NCBI RefSeq assembly: GCF_009908265.2
Contig: NZ_JAAATX020000017.1
Coordinates: forward strand, 20,302 to 84,301
DNA: 64,000 bases
DNA from: Paragemmobacter amnigenus
Lineage (GTDB): Bacteria; Pseudomonadota; Alphaproteobacteria; Rhodobacterales; Rhodobacteraceae
Direction of reading: 5' to 3'
Made by a program: the position numbers and the translations under genes. The notes under the pieces are model-generated. The model saw nothing but the letters and a program-made list of their open reading frames with translations, was not told the origin of the DNA and did not search any database. Shown here piece by piece: positions 17,020 to 25,413 of this stretch (the stretch's first letter is position 1; each line of letters begins with the position of its first letter).

Positions 17020-17282
17020 CGATGCCCACCCGAGCGCGAGCGGCGCGGCTCACGTACCTCTTGGGCTTCCAACCAGTCGAGGACGGCTGTCCTGCGATAG
17101 AGGATCTTCCGTCCAGCCTTCACGAAAGCCGGCCCGCGCCGGGCATCCGCCCAGCGCCGCAGGGTTTCCTCACATACCCCAAGTTCCTGGGCGAGGTCGG
17201 TGCGGCTGATCCAGTCCTGCAACAGCGCGCCGTCGCTCCCCCTCGTCTTCGGGGCCTCAGCACTCGTTTCAAGTTGCGTCAT
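17016..17282 (-). CDS. Excisionase-like helix-turn-helix protein
   Basis: An 88-residue protein starting MTQLETSAEAPKTRGSDGAL. Residues ~24-70 are a MerR/AlpA-type winged helix: WISRTDLAQELGVCEETLRR, then ADARRGPAFVKAGRKILYRR and TAVLDWLEAQEV. This is the pattern of excisionases and of small phage DNA-binding proteins. It is the first gene of the minus-strand early operon and faces the integrase gene across a ~600-bp region with repeats, so it could assist excision and control the early promoter (inference). The frame continues upstream without a good start, so the ATG at 17,282 is chosen. Confidence 0.75.
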   Translation of the reverse strand: MTQLETSAEAPKTRGSDGALLQDWISRTDLAQELGVCEETLRRWADARRGPAFVKAGRKILYRRTAVLDWLEAQEVREPRRSRSGGHR

Positions 17283-17355
17283 CTGCGTTCTCCCGATTGT
17301 CGCCCGCTGTGGGCGAATGTCGTGAGCCAGCAGAAACACAGAGGCAGGGGTGGCA

Positions 17356-17811
17356 GGGTGGCAGTGACCGGCAGTCAAATTGCGGTTGCTGCCACCCCCC
17401 GTGCCACCCCCTATTTTATTGATCGGAGCGAAATCCTCGCTGCGGTGCAGCGTGATTTGCAGGTTTTGCAAACCTGGCTGCCCACCATCCTCCACGCCCT
17501 ATACAAGCCTGATCGATGGAATTTCCCCTCATTCGCCAACATTGGCGGAGTTTCGGCGACATTCAGGGGTGGCAATGGGTGGCAGTGACCGGCAGTGGCT
17601 TGCCGGTTTCCGCGCCGGTCTCTGATTTTCTTGGGAAATTGATGCCCAACGCATCCGAGATCGCGCGGTGAAGCGCGCATTGGCCAACTGTCGCCAGCGG
17701 GTTGCGCGCGCTCGGTGCGATAATTCTCCCGCAAGGCAGCGGCAGGTGGGTGGCAGCGACGCGGCACAGGGGTGGCACGCCCTCCAGTGTCACTGCCGGT
17801 CACTGCCACCC
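17356..17811. repeat. Three-copy 20-bp repeat upstream of integrase
   Basis: GGGTGGCAGTGACCGGCAGT is present exactly at 17,356-17,375 and 17,577-17,596, and in inverted orientation at 17,792-17,811. The spacing is 221 and 215 bp. Partial copies (GGGTGGCA and GTGCCACCCC) lie between. The interval contains no believable gene. These could be arm-type sites for the integrase or excisionase, or repressor operators. Confidence 0.65.
17534..17547. promoter_or_regulatory. Palindromic operator candidate
   Basis: CGCCAA, two bases, TTGGCG: a perfect palindrome between the divergent excisionase-like operon and the integrase gene. It is a candidate repressor site; no repressor gene is seen in the window. 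Confidence 0.35.
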
Positions 17812-17887
17812 TGCCGGTCAGGGCGCCATGATTACCTTGATAGAGCCGCGAATCTACGCGTCATGAACGGGGAAAGGAGGTGCGTCG

Positions 17888-19147
17888 ATGCCAACACGAG
17901 AACGCCTGACTGAGAAACTGGTCCGGGATGCCATCCCCGCCGAGGGACGGGATTACCAGATCTTCGATGACGATATCCGCGGCTTTGCGGTCTGCATATA
18001 TCGGGGTGGCGGGCGCGCCTTCACCTTCGACTATCGCGTGGCTGGACGCCAGCGCCGGATGACTTTCGGGCGCTGGCCGGAATGGACCGTGACAGCTGCG
18101 CGCGACCGCGCACGCGCCTTGCGCCGAGAGGTCGACCTTGGTGGCGACCCGCTTGGCGAACGCGATCAGATCCGCGAGGCGGCACGCGTCAATGACTTGA
18201 TCGATCGCTATCTCAAGGAGCACTGCGTCCGGCTCGCACCGACGAACGCGTCCGACCAGAAATCCATGATGATGAAACTGGTCGCGCCGCACTGGGGCAA
18301 GAAGCTCGTCACAGAAATCACCAAGGCCGATGTCGAGAAGCTCCTCGCGAAGGTCGCGGAGGGCAGGGCGCGGCCCCATAAAGAAAAGCCGAACAATCGC
18401 GCTCGCAAGCTTCAACCCGCGCGACCCACGCCCGTGCGGGCAAACCGATTGGGGGAGGCGTTACGGAAGATGTTCAACCTTGCGGTCGAGTGGGAGATGC
18501 GCGCCGACAATCCGGCCAGCAGCTTCTATCGTCGGATCGAGAATGCCCGCGAACGCTTCCTGACCAAGGAGGAGATCGATCGGCTGGCCAAGGCGCTGGA
18601 GTCCGACGAGGATCAGCGTGCCGCGGGCATCATCCGGATGTGCCTCTTGACCGGTGCTCGAGTTGGCGAGGTCCGCCAGTCGCGCTTTGAGCAGTTCAAC
18701 CTTGAACTCGGCGTCTGGGCCAAGCCGGCCGCTACCACCAAGCAGCGCAAGGTCCACCGCGTACCGATCTCGGACGAGGTCGCGGCGATTGTGCGCCAGC
18801 GCCAGTTGCTGGTGCCAAAGGGCAATCCCTGGCTCTTTCCGGGCGACGTGCCGGGGCAGCCCGTGAAGGAAATCCGGCGGTTCTGGCGGCGCATGCAGGC
18901 GACCGCAGAGATTGGGGATGCGCGGATCCACGACCTGCGCCACACCTTCGCCTCGCTCCTCGTCAGCGGTGGGGCGTCGCTCGAGATGATCAGCAAGCTC
19001 TTGGGGCACACCCAGATGCAGACGACGCAGCGATACGCCCATTTGCTCGACGCCCCCCTGCGGGCCGGGCTCGATGCCGTGGCCAGTGCAGTCCGCCCAC
19101 GGCTGAAGGTGGTCCATGATCAGGATGCTGATAGGAAGAGCGCCTGA
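17888..19147 (+). CDS. Tyrosine integrase, P4-type
   Basis: A 419-residue site-specific recombinase. The N-terminal arm-binding domain has the P4/DUF4102 look (TEKLVRDAIPAEGRDYQIFD, then GFAVCIYRGGGRAFTFDYRV). The catalytic domain shows LLTGARVGEVRQSRFEQF (first Arg), the HDLRHTFASLLVSGG box (His-x-x-Arg), LLGHTQMQTTQRYAHL (His and nucleophile Tyr). All five key residues are visible, so it should be active. It is divergent from the early phage operon. The likely target is the tRNA-fMet 3' end found at 28,943-28,989, but other recombinases are nearby. Confidence 0.92.
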   Translation: MPTRERLTEKLVRDAIPAEGRDYQIFDDDIRGFAVCIYRGGGRAFTFDYRVAGRQRRMTFGRWPEWTVTAARDRARALRREVDLGGDPLGERDQIREAARVNDLIDRYLKEHCVRLAPTNASDQKSMMMKLVAPHWGKKLVTEITKADVEKLLAKVAEGRARPHKEKPNNRARKLQPARPTPVRANRLGEALRKMFNLAVEWEMRADNPASSFYRRIENARERFLTKEEIDRLAKALESDEDQRAAGIIRMCLLTGARVGEVRQSRFEQFNLELGVWAKPAATTKQRKVHRVPISDEVAAIVRQRQLLVPKGNPWLFPGDVPGQPVKEIRRFWRRMQATAEIGDARIHDLRHTFASLLVSGGASLEMISKLLGHTQMQTTQRYAHLLDAPLRAGLDAVASAVRPRLKVVHDQDADRKSA

Positions 19148-19171
19148 GGGGCCTTTGCCCTCAGGGCTTTT
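19143..19171. terminator. Shared terminator between convergent genes
   Basis: CCTGAGGG pairs with CCCTCAGG across 7 bases and is followed by GCTTTT. The hairpin contains the integrase stop codon in its left arm and reaches the stop of the convergent gene in its right arm, so it can end both transcripts, best from the left. Confidence 0.65.
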
Positions 19172-19766
19172 CTGGCGTCTTAGTCAGTTCCCGCCAGATG
19201 GGCGTGATCCGGCGACGGATTGACCGTTCATCTGGCACGTCGTTGCCATCGGAATGTTCCACGAACCATTCCTGCATTTCCGCGACGAGCTCGCCCTGCG
19301 ACGCGGGGATACCCCGCTCGTGAATGCGCAGCGCAAGGGCCTGCAACATACCCTCCCAATCGTAAGGCGACACCGAGCCCGTGCCGCCGCTTACGCGCCG
19401 AAATAGTTCGTTCTTTTCCTCGAAGCGGTGAACATGCTGACCAGAGATCAGCAGGTCTGCCACCGAGACCTCCACGCCTGCGACGGGATCGGTGATTAGC
19501 TGCCAGTCTGCTTCGCCTTTCGTGCGGACGCGGCGCAGCCAGGCGGTCTGGGGTCCGGTTCCGCAGCGACGAAACATCGGTAGAATGTCGAAGGCAGAAA
19601 TGATGACCTCGCCGGCTACGACCTTCTCGCCACACATGGCGGGTGGGATCCCAGTCAGGATGTCGAAATGACCTGCAGCGGACCAGCCGGCGACATCGGC
19701 GATGGTGTAGCCCCACCGCGCAGCAACTTCATGGACGGTGTAGAATTCGCGTTTTGGCAGCTTCAT
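19161..19766 (-). CDS. Hypothetical protein beside integrase, two HTH-like ends
   Basis: A 201-residue protein. The N-terminus REFYTVHEVAARWGYTIADV looks like a MerR/excisionase-type winged helix that reads a site. The C-terminus HERGIPASQGELVAEMQEWF followed by VPDERSIRRRITPIWREL looks like a second helix-turn-helix. No catalytic motif is seen. A protein of similar size and end structure (34,006-34,578) lies beside the other recombinase cluster of this window, so a role in recombination or its regulation is suspected. It is convergent with the integrase and divergent from the WYL regulator. Confidence 0.6.
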   Translation of the reverse strand: MKLPKREFYTVHEVAARWGYTIADVAGWSAAGHFDILTGIPPAMCGEKVVAGEVIISAFDILPMFRRCGTGPQTAWLRRVRTKGEADWQLITDPVAGVEVSVADLLISGQHVHRFEEKNELFRRVSGGTGSVSPYDWEGMLQALALRIHERGIPASQGELVAEMQEWFVEHSDGNDVPDERSIRRRITPIWRELTKTPEKP

Positions 19767-19867
19767 GCTTGCTCCTGTTCTGATGCATGTGCCGCCCGCT
19801 CAAACGACCGGCACCGGGTTCTATGGAGTGCAAGCGGCCGTCAGCATTCCCCGGAGCCGATTCCGAC

Positions 19868-19882
19868 TCGCTTGCAAAGCGA
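19868..19882. promoter_or_regulatory. Inverted repeat between divergent genes
   Basis: TCGCTT, three bases, AAGCGA, 44 bp before the WYL gene and about 100 bp before the divergent gene. It is a plausible dimer operator for the WYL regulator or its neighbour. Confidence 0.4.
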
Positions 19883-19925
19883 TCCTGCACTAGCGTGGGC
19901 GTAAGGACGCTACGTGGAGCCGACT

Positions 19926-20918
19926 ATGGCCTTCCGAAAAGCACAGGAGCTGATCCGGCTGGCCGAGATGGCCGGCTCGCGATACCGCGGCGTATGCTTG
20001 AACGACGTCAGTGACGCTTTCGGTGTCAATCAGCGGACCGCCCAGCGCATGATGCGCGAGTTCGAGGAGGCGTTTCCGTCCTACATCTGCTCAACCGACC
20101 GCGATCGGCGGCGGTGGTGGAAGCTGAGCGATACGACCTTGATGCACATGCAAGGTGTTCGCGCGAGCGAGCTTTCGGCCCTCGATATGGCCATCAAACG
20201 TGCGCAGCACGAAGGCGCAGTCATGGATCTGCGGGGGCTGGTTTCTCTACGCGATCGGCTGCTGGCCAGCATGCCGTCCATTCATGCGCGAAAAACGGAG
20301 ACTGATGCAGCCGCGATCCTCGAGGCGCAAGGTTTGGCATGTCGGCCCGGGCCGCAGGCAAAGCTTGCCCCCAACATTCTTGGGGCCATCGCCGAGGGCA
20401 TCAAGGCCCCATTCTCGATGGACATTGTCTATCAAGCCGCTCGAGATCCCGAGCCGCGCGTGCGGAAGGTTGAACCCTATGGACTTCTTCTGGGGACTCG
20501 GCAGTATCTGATCGCCAGGGACATCGAGAATGGCCGTGTTTACCGGCGGTACCGCATGGATCGGATCAGCAGCGCCAAGATCACAGGACAGTCCTTCCCC
20601 AGGGATCCCGACTTCGACCTCGACGCCTTTGCTGTCCAGGCCTTCGGGTCATACCATTCGGACGACGAGTACGGGCGCGTCGTGTGGAGGTTTGCGCCCA
20701 GCGCCGCCGCGGTTGCGCGGGAGTTTGAATTCCATCCGACGCAGCATGTGACCGATGAACCTGATGGCAGCTTGCGAGTCGAGTTCATGGCGTCAGGTTG
20801 GATTGAGATGGTTTGGCACCTCTACCAATGGGGCGATCAGGTCGAGGTAGTGGAACCTACAGCCCTCAGAAACCTAACAAAAGATTATGTGCGACGCGAC
20901 ATAACGATACTACCCTGA
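19926..20918 (+). CDS. WYL-domain transcriptional regulator
   Basis: A 330-residue regulator. An N-terminal winged helix (GVCLNDVSDAFGVNQRTAQR, then MMREFEEAFPSYIC) is followed by a central WYL domain (FSMDIVYQAARDPEPRVRKV, then EPYGLLLGTRQYLIARD) and a C-terminal WCX-like extension (VWRFAPSAAAVAREFEFHP). The start at 19,926 has GGAG 6 bases upstream; a GTG at 19,914 is in frame. WYL proteins of this size (BrxR/CapW relatives) commonly repress defence islands and sense nucleic acid or nucleotide signals. It precedes the chaperone-like operon by 180 bp in the same direction, so it probably controls it. Confidence 0.85.
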   Translation: MAFRKAQELIRLAEMAGSRYRGVCLNDVSDAFGVNQRTAQRMMREFEEAFPSYICSTDRDRRRWWKLSDTTLMHMQGVRASELSALDMAIKRAQHEGAVMDLRGLVSLRDRLLASMPSIHARKTETDAAAILEAQGLACRPGPQAKLAPNILGAIAEGIKAPFSMDIVYQAARDPEPRVRKVEPYGLLLGTRQYLIARDIENGRVYRRYRMDRISSAKITGQSFPRDPDFDLDAFAVQAFGSYHSDDEYGRVVWRFAPSAAAVAREFEFHPTQHVTDEPDGSLRVEFMASGWIEMVWHLYQWGDQVEVVEPTALRNLTKDYVRRDITILP

Positions 20919-21039
20919 TGCGCAATCGCTTGTGAGGTCCCAAGCTGTGATCGACCGGTCCAGAAATGCCGAAGTAACACGGAAAAATCCTGAGATCCTG
21001 AGGCCAACATAGGCTTCAGGGATGCAAGGAGGTACAAAG

Positions 21040-21075
21040 ATGTCATATAGCTACAGTCAGTCCGAATCTGACTAG
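21040..21075 (+). CDS. Leader peptide or broken N-terminus before GrpE-like gene
   Basis: An 11-codon frame, MSYSYSQSESD, ends in TAG at 21,073-21,075. Its AAGGAGGT ribosome-binding site, 6 bases before the ATG, is the best in the region. The frame is the same as the GrpE-like gene that starts 24 bp later, so an amber stop splits one long frame. It may be a leader peptide coupling translation, or the original start of the next gene with a nonsense change. Confidence 0.5.
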   Translation: MSYSYSQSESD

Positions 21076-21099
21076 TTGCACAAAGCAGTCGAGGTCCGA

Positions 21100-21471
21100 A
21101 TGTCCGCAGGCGAAGAGAGTGTCGAAAAGTATAGATCCGCACTAATAGATGCGGCGGTCGAAGGGTGGCGTTTTTCAAGATTATTTTCGCGCCTTATTTC
21201 AAAATTGGATGCCGGTGAAAGCTCACGGTATCTAAGCCAGCAACGATACTTTCAGAAAAAGATCTCAGAGAGCCTCGAGGACGTAGGGTTAAAATTGGTC
21301 AATGTCGAAGGTCAGGTTTATGACCCTGGCATGGCAGCTACAGCATTGAACTTGGAGGACTTTGCTCCTCAAGACGTGTTGATGGTAGAGCAGATGGTCG
21401 AGCCCATCATAATGGATGCGAATGGACTGTGTCGATCCGGCACTGTGATGCTGATGCGGGTGGAAAAATGA
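21100..21471 (+). CDS. GrpE-like nucleotide exchange factor
   Basis: A 123-residue protein (MSAGEESVEKYRSALIDAAV). The first ~70 residues are helical, and the end GQVYDPGMAATALNLEDFAP through MVEQMVEPIIMDANGLCRSG TVMLMRV has the layout of the GrpE beta domain (FDP near the start, then E-x-I/V plus G-x-V-x-R-x-x-V). The long GrpE N-terminal coiled coil is shortened, so this is a compact relative. The ATG at 21,100 has GAGG 5 bases upstream. It overlaps the Hsp70 gene by ATGA, so it should work with that Hsp70 by exchanging ADP for ATP. Confidence 0.68.
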   Translation: MSAGEESVEKYRSALIDAAVEGWRFSRLFSRLISKLDAGESSRYLSQQRYFQKKISESLEDVGLKLVNVEGQVYDPGMAATALNLEDFAPQDVLMVEQMVEPIIMDANGLCRSGTVMLMRVEK

Positions 21472-23960
21472 AGTATATTGGAATTGATCTAGGAACGACA
21501 AACAGTGCCATTTGTTCGTATGATGGCGAGTCGGTTCGTCTCTATAAGAGCCCAGAGCAGCAGGATGTGACGCCATCCGCAATTTTCATCGATCGTCGAG
21601 GCAATAAGTACGTTGGCTCGCGTGCATATAATAATGCCGCAAGAAACCCAGACAATGCGGCAATATTATTTAAGCGCTTAATGGGTACAAGCACACCAGT
21701 AAAACTGCCCGCAGTTGATCTCGTGCTGACACCTGAAGAATGCTCGGCTGAGATACTGCGTGTTCTGTTTGGATATTTGCCGGAAGACATCCGGTCGAGC
21801 GGTGAAACTGGAACTGTAATTACAGTCCCAGCTGCATTTAACCAGATGCAGAAAGACGCCACCATGTCTGCCGCTGATGCTGCCGGCATTGGTCGAGTTG
21901 CACTCATGCAAGAACCCGTCGCTGCTGTGATGAGTGTAATGCAACAAAGAAAATCGGACGGTATCTTCCTTGTCTATGACATTGGTGGCGGGACGCTGGA
22001 TGTTGCTATCGCAGAGAGCATCGCTGGACGGGTAAATTTGTTGGCCCACGGTGGCATTGCTATGTGTGGCGGACGCGACTTTGATCGTATGCTCTTTGAT
22101 AACCTGGTCAAGCCATGGCTATTTGAAAATTTTGACCTACCGGAGGATCTATCGTCCAATCCAAACTATCGCCCATTATTGCGCATGGCTACATGGGCTG
22201 CGGAGAAGGCGAAGATCGAGCTGTCGCAACGCGACGATGTTACCATAAGTCTTCCGGAGACGGAGCTGGGTGTGCGTGACGCCTCCGGTGCCGAAGTCTA
22301 CATCGACATTTCGATAAAGCGTGGGCAATACGATAGTCTCATTTCGTCCAAAGTTGACGAGTCAATAGAAGCAACTAGGGAAGCTTTGGAGAAGGCTGGT
22401 CTCAGTCCACATGATGTTGAGCGCATTGTCTTCGTCGGGGGCCCCGCTCAATATAAGCCGCTTCGTGATAAGGTGTCCTTTGAGCTTGGGATTTCCGCTT
22501 CGACAGAAGTAAATCCAATGACTGCAGTCGCTGAGGGTGCGGCGGTCTTTGCGGAATCAATTGATTGGGCATCAAAGGGACGAGGCCGAAAGACCGCCAA
22601 GGGAGCTCTAAAGGCCGGAACGCAACTTGATTTGGCCTTCAATTATATCGCCAGAACACCAGAGTCTCGGACAAGGATCATTGCGAAATTGGGCGGTCCC
22701 GCACCCGCTGGTGTTGAGTTTCAAGTCGACAGCCTGGATACTGGGTGGTCTTCAGGAAGGTTGGCGCTTTCTGACGGAACCACGGTGGATCTCTTGCTGA
22801 GCAAGCCGGGGGAGAATCTGTTTAAGGTATTCCTGTTCGACTCCAATGGTGCTCCCCTTGTGCTTGAGGATAGCAAGATAATCATCACTCGTACGGCGGC
22901 GAGCATTGATGCCATACCTGCGTCACACTCTATTGGAGTAGAAGTACGGGAGAAAATGGGCGGAAGGCCCGTTCTGGCCTATTTGGTACGCGAAGGGGAT
23001 CAGCTGCCAAAAGCAGGAAGATTGAAGTTCAAAGCAGAAGAGTCACTGCGTTCGGGCAGCGCTGGTTCGATCAAGTTCAAAATCTGGGAAGGCGATATAC
23101 AGGATCCGATCAACGATAATCGATTTGTGGGTATGTTCGAGATTAAAGGTTCCGATTTCGACGAGGGGGTAATCGCTGCTGGGGCAGAGTTGATTTGCGA
23201 TTATGAAATACTCGATTCCGGAGCCGTCCGCCTTGAGGTAGAAGTTCCGTCAATCGGCGCCTCCTTTGAGAACAAAAGAAACTTCTACTCGAGCCAAGAA
23301 GGCAAAGTCGATTATTCCACCCAAGCCAAGCATATCATGGAGCAAACTGAACAGGCTCTCAATCGTGTTGACGAAATATCGGCCACGGTCCACGATGAAC
23401 GACTTGACCAAGCTCGCAGCCGGCTCGAGCGAGCTGCCACAATAAACCCAGATCACTCTGATCCCGAGAGTGCAAAGCAGGCGATGGATGATGTGCAAGA
23501 AGCAAAGCGCCTGCTTGCGCTCGCCCGAAGCAGCAATAAGAAACAAATTAGACAACTTGACCTCGGAAAAATAGTTTCAATATTTGACTCGATTGCTCGT
23601 CCAGTGGCACGTGCTACAGAGCTGCAAAGCTTTGAAAATTTGGCAAGAACTGCACAGCGCGCGATCGATAACAATTCAAACGATTTTGAAAGCCTGCTCG
23701 ACGACATGCGTGGACGCTTTATGGCAATCCTTTGGCGTCAAGATGGCTTTGTTATTGATCGTTTTAGATGGCTTAGCGAAGACTATCACCAATTTCCTGA
23801 CCAACTCGAACACAAACAACTCGTCGCTGAGGGGGAGGCGGCACTCAAGAGCGATGATATTGAGAGGCTGAGAAACGTAGTGGCTCGGATGGACTCTGTT
23901 CGGCTCGGATCGGGTTCTGAGGATGACTTAATCGCTACGACTAACATTGTGCTGGGATAG
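21468..23960 (+). CDS. Divergent Hsp70 (DnaK-like) with extended C-terminus
   Basis: An 830-residue protein, about 190 longer than DnaK. The ATPase domain (1-~370) is intact: IGIDLGTTNSAICSYDG (phosphate 1), VITVPAAFNQMQKDA (connect 1), VYDIGGGTLDVAIAE (phosphate 2, near 171) and IVFVGGPAQYKPLRD (adenosine, near 323). Residues ~380-480 are an extra beta-rich insert (GPAPAGVEFQVDSLDTGWSS). A substrate-binding-like beta domain follows at ~485-595 (HSIGVEVREKMGGRPVLAYL, KFKIWEGDIQDPINDNRFVG), then a long helical region to 830 (TEQALNRVDEISATVHDERL). The canonical C-terminal EEVD-like tail is absent. It is a cytoplasmic ATP-driven chaperone or switch whose clients are unknown. The coding DNA is AT-richer than the phage genes. 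Confidence 0.88.
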   Translation: MKYIGIDLGTTNSAICSYDGESVRLYKSPEQQDVTPSAIFIDRRGNKYVGSRAYNNAARNPDNAAILFKRLMGTSTPVKLPAVDLVLTPEECSAEILRVLFGYLPEDIRSSGETGTVITVPAAFNQMQKDATMSAADAAGIGRVALMQEPVAAVMSVMQQRKSDGIFLVYDIGGGTLDVAIAESIAGRVNLLAHGGIAMCGGRDFDRMLFDNLVKPWLFENFDLPEDLSSNPNYRPLLRMATWAAEKAKIELSQRDDVTISLPETELGVRDASGAEVYIDISIKRGQYDSLISSKVDESIEATREALEKAGLSPHDVERIVFVGGPAQYKPLRDKVSFELGISASTEVNPMTAVAEGAAVFAESIDWASKGRGRKTAKGALKAGTQLDLAFNYIARTPESRTRIIAKLGGPAPAGVEFQVDSLDTGWSSGRLALSDGTTVDLLLSKPGENLFKVFLFDSNGAPLVLEDSKIIITRTAASIDAIPASHSIGVEVREKMGGRPVLAYLVREGDQLPKAGRLKFKAEESLRSGSAGSIKFKIWEGDIQDPINDNRFVGMFEIKGSDFDEGVIAAGAELICDYEILDSGAVRLEVEVPSIGASFENKRNFYSSQEGKVDYSTQAKHIMEQTEQALNRVDEISATVHDERLDQARSRLERAATINPDHSDPESAKQAMDDVQEAKRLLALARSSNKKQIRQLDLGKIVSIFDSIARPVARATELQSFENLARTAQRAIDNNSNDFESLLDDMRGRFMAILWRQDGFVIDRFRWLSEDYHQFPDQLEHKQLVAEGEAALKSDDIERLRNVVARMDSVRLGSGSEDDLIATTNIVLG

Positions 23961-23964
23961 ACCC

Positions 23965-25401
23965 ATGGGGATGGATCCTTGGCTGCCGTTCGGATTTCGT
24001 GTCGGGCAGGGTGACAGTTCGCAGTCGCTTGAGTTGGCTGGTGCCAACTGGCAGATAATCAGGCTCAAGAGCAAGGATCGATGTTTGCTTGTGAAGCGTG
24101 ACCTGCTCTCGAAATGGCAAGATGATGGACTTGTTGAGGATGGTATTTTCTTCGAGCTTGAGAACACGAGCCACGAGATTTGGTATGCGCTGAGCAGTTG
24201 GGATCGAACTCTATGTTCTGTCCAAGACGGAAAGGTCGTGAAGTCCAAATCCGTCGCGGCAGCTTTTGCGGTAGCATTGAAGGAGACACGCCAACTTGGT
24301 AGCCAATTCGGCTTTCAAGACGCCATATACTTTGAAAGGATAAGCAGGCTGTTGCCGACTTACACGGTCTCAGAGCGCGCGTCGGATGAGGATGTTCTCG
24401 GGCGTTGGCTGACTGGAGGAGTTCACATCTCTGCTTCAGCCGTTCGGCGTATGGATCAGGCTATGGCTTGGCTTAACGAGCGTGAGATCCGACAGGTTTT
24501 GGCGTACGCAGGGATTGCGCCATCAGAAGTGCTGCCAGGCACATCTCCTTCTGATATTGAACTGACGACCAACGAGGTTGTTGCTTCGGAGGCCGCCATC
24601 TCGAGCGATGTCACGCGCGCGCGCCTGGACACATTTGAGCTGCCAGGCCGGCCACAATTGGCGGCTTTTTTCAATGAGCATGTCATTGATATTGTGAGAA
24701 ATCAGGAACGGTATCGCGCTGTAGGGATCGACTTTCCGTCGGCTATGATTTTGCATGGGCCTCCCGGGTGCGGAAAGACCTTTGCTGTTCATAAGCTGAT
24801 CGATTTTCTGGGCTGGCCAAGCTTCGAGATCGATGCATCTAGCGTTGCTAGCCCATATATTCATGAGACGAGCAAGAAGGTCGCTCAGGTATTCACTGCT
24901 GCGATAGAAAAGTCACCTTCGGTTCTGGTGATCGACGAGATGGAGGCCTTCCTTGCCGATCGAGATATGGGGTCAGGTCACCATCGGGTTGAGGAGGTTG
25001 CAGAGTTTTTACGACGCATTCCTGAAGCCATTGAGAACAATGTTTTGATCATCGCAATGACTAACAGAATCGATTTGATTGACCCAGCGATTCAAAGGCG
25101 CGGTCGTTTCGACCACATAATCGAAGTCGATTTTGCAAACGCGGAAGAAATAACGTCTCTTCTCAAGAACTTGCTGAAGTCGTTGCCAACGGCTGACGAT
25201 GTTAACGTCGAACTGCTTGCGGACGAGCTGTCAGGGCGCCCGCTTTCCGATGTATCCTTTGTGGTACGTGAGGCGGCTCGACTTACGGCGCGTGAGGCGC
25301 TTCCTCTAATCGACCATGCGATGCTCATGTCTGCTCTACGTGTAGTTCCGGCTAGGGACCGAGAAGGCGGTAAGAGAAAGCACAAGATCGGCTTCATCTG
25401 A
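23965..25401 (+). CDS. AAA+ ATPase of the chaperone-like operon
   Basis: A 478-residue protein. Residues 1-~220 are a domain of unknown family (MGMDPWLPFGFRVGQGDSSQ). The AAA core spans ~225-420: Walker A LHGPPGCGKTFAVHKL near 265, Walker B VLVIDEMEAFLADRD near 322, sensor 1 IIAMTNRIDLIDPAI and the arginine-finger region QRRGRFDHIIEVDF near 378. The pattern is that of FtsH/Cdc48/26S-type unfoldases, but there is no protease domain. It starts 4 bp after the Hsp70 stop. An unfoldase next to Hsp70 and GrpE recalls the DnaK-ClpB disaggregase partnership; that analogy is inference. Confidence 0.85.
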   Translation: MGMDPWLPFGFRVGQGDSSQSLELAGANWQIIRLKSKDRCLLVKRDLLSKWQDDGLVEDGIFFELENTSHEIWYALSSWDRTLCSVQDGKVVKSKSVAAAFAVALKETRQLGSQFGFQDAIYFERISRLLPTYTVSERASDEDVLGRWLTGGVHISASAVRRMDQAMAWLNEREIRQVLAYAGIAPSEVLPGTSPSDIELTTNEVVASEAAISSDVTRARLDTFELPGRPQLAAFFNEHVIDIVRNQERYRAVGIDFPSAMILHGPPGCGKTFAVHKLIDFLGWPSFEIDASSVASPYIHETSKKVAQVFTAAIEKSPSVLVIDEMEAFLADRDMGSGHHRVEEVAEFLRRIPEAIENNVLIIAMTNRIDLIDPAIQRRGRFDHIIEVDFANAEEITSLLKNLLKSLPTADDVNVELLADELSGRPLSDVSFVVREAARLTAREALPLIDHAMLMSALRVVPARDREGGKRKHKIGFI

Positions 25402-25413
25402 GGGTTCTTAAAT

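Noticed and set aside
17411..17809. Minus-strand frames upstream of the integrase
   Set aside because: Products such as the CHPPAAALR-rich frame come from the GGTGGCAGTG repeats and have no ribosome-binding site or domain.
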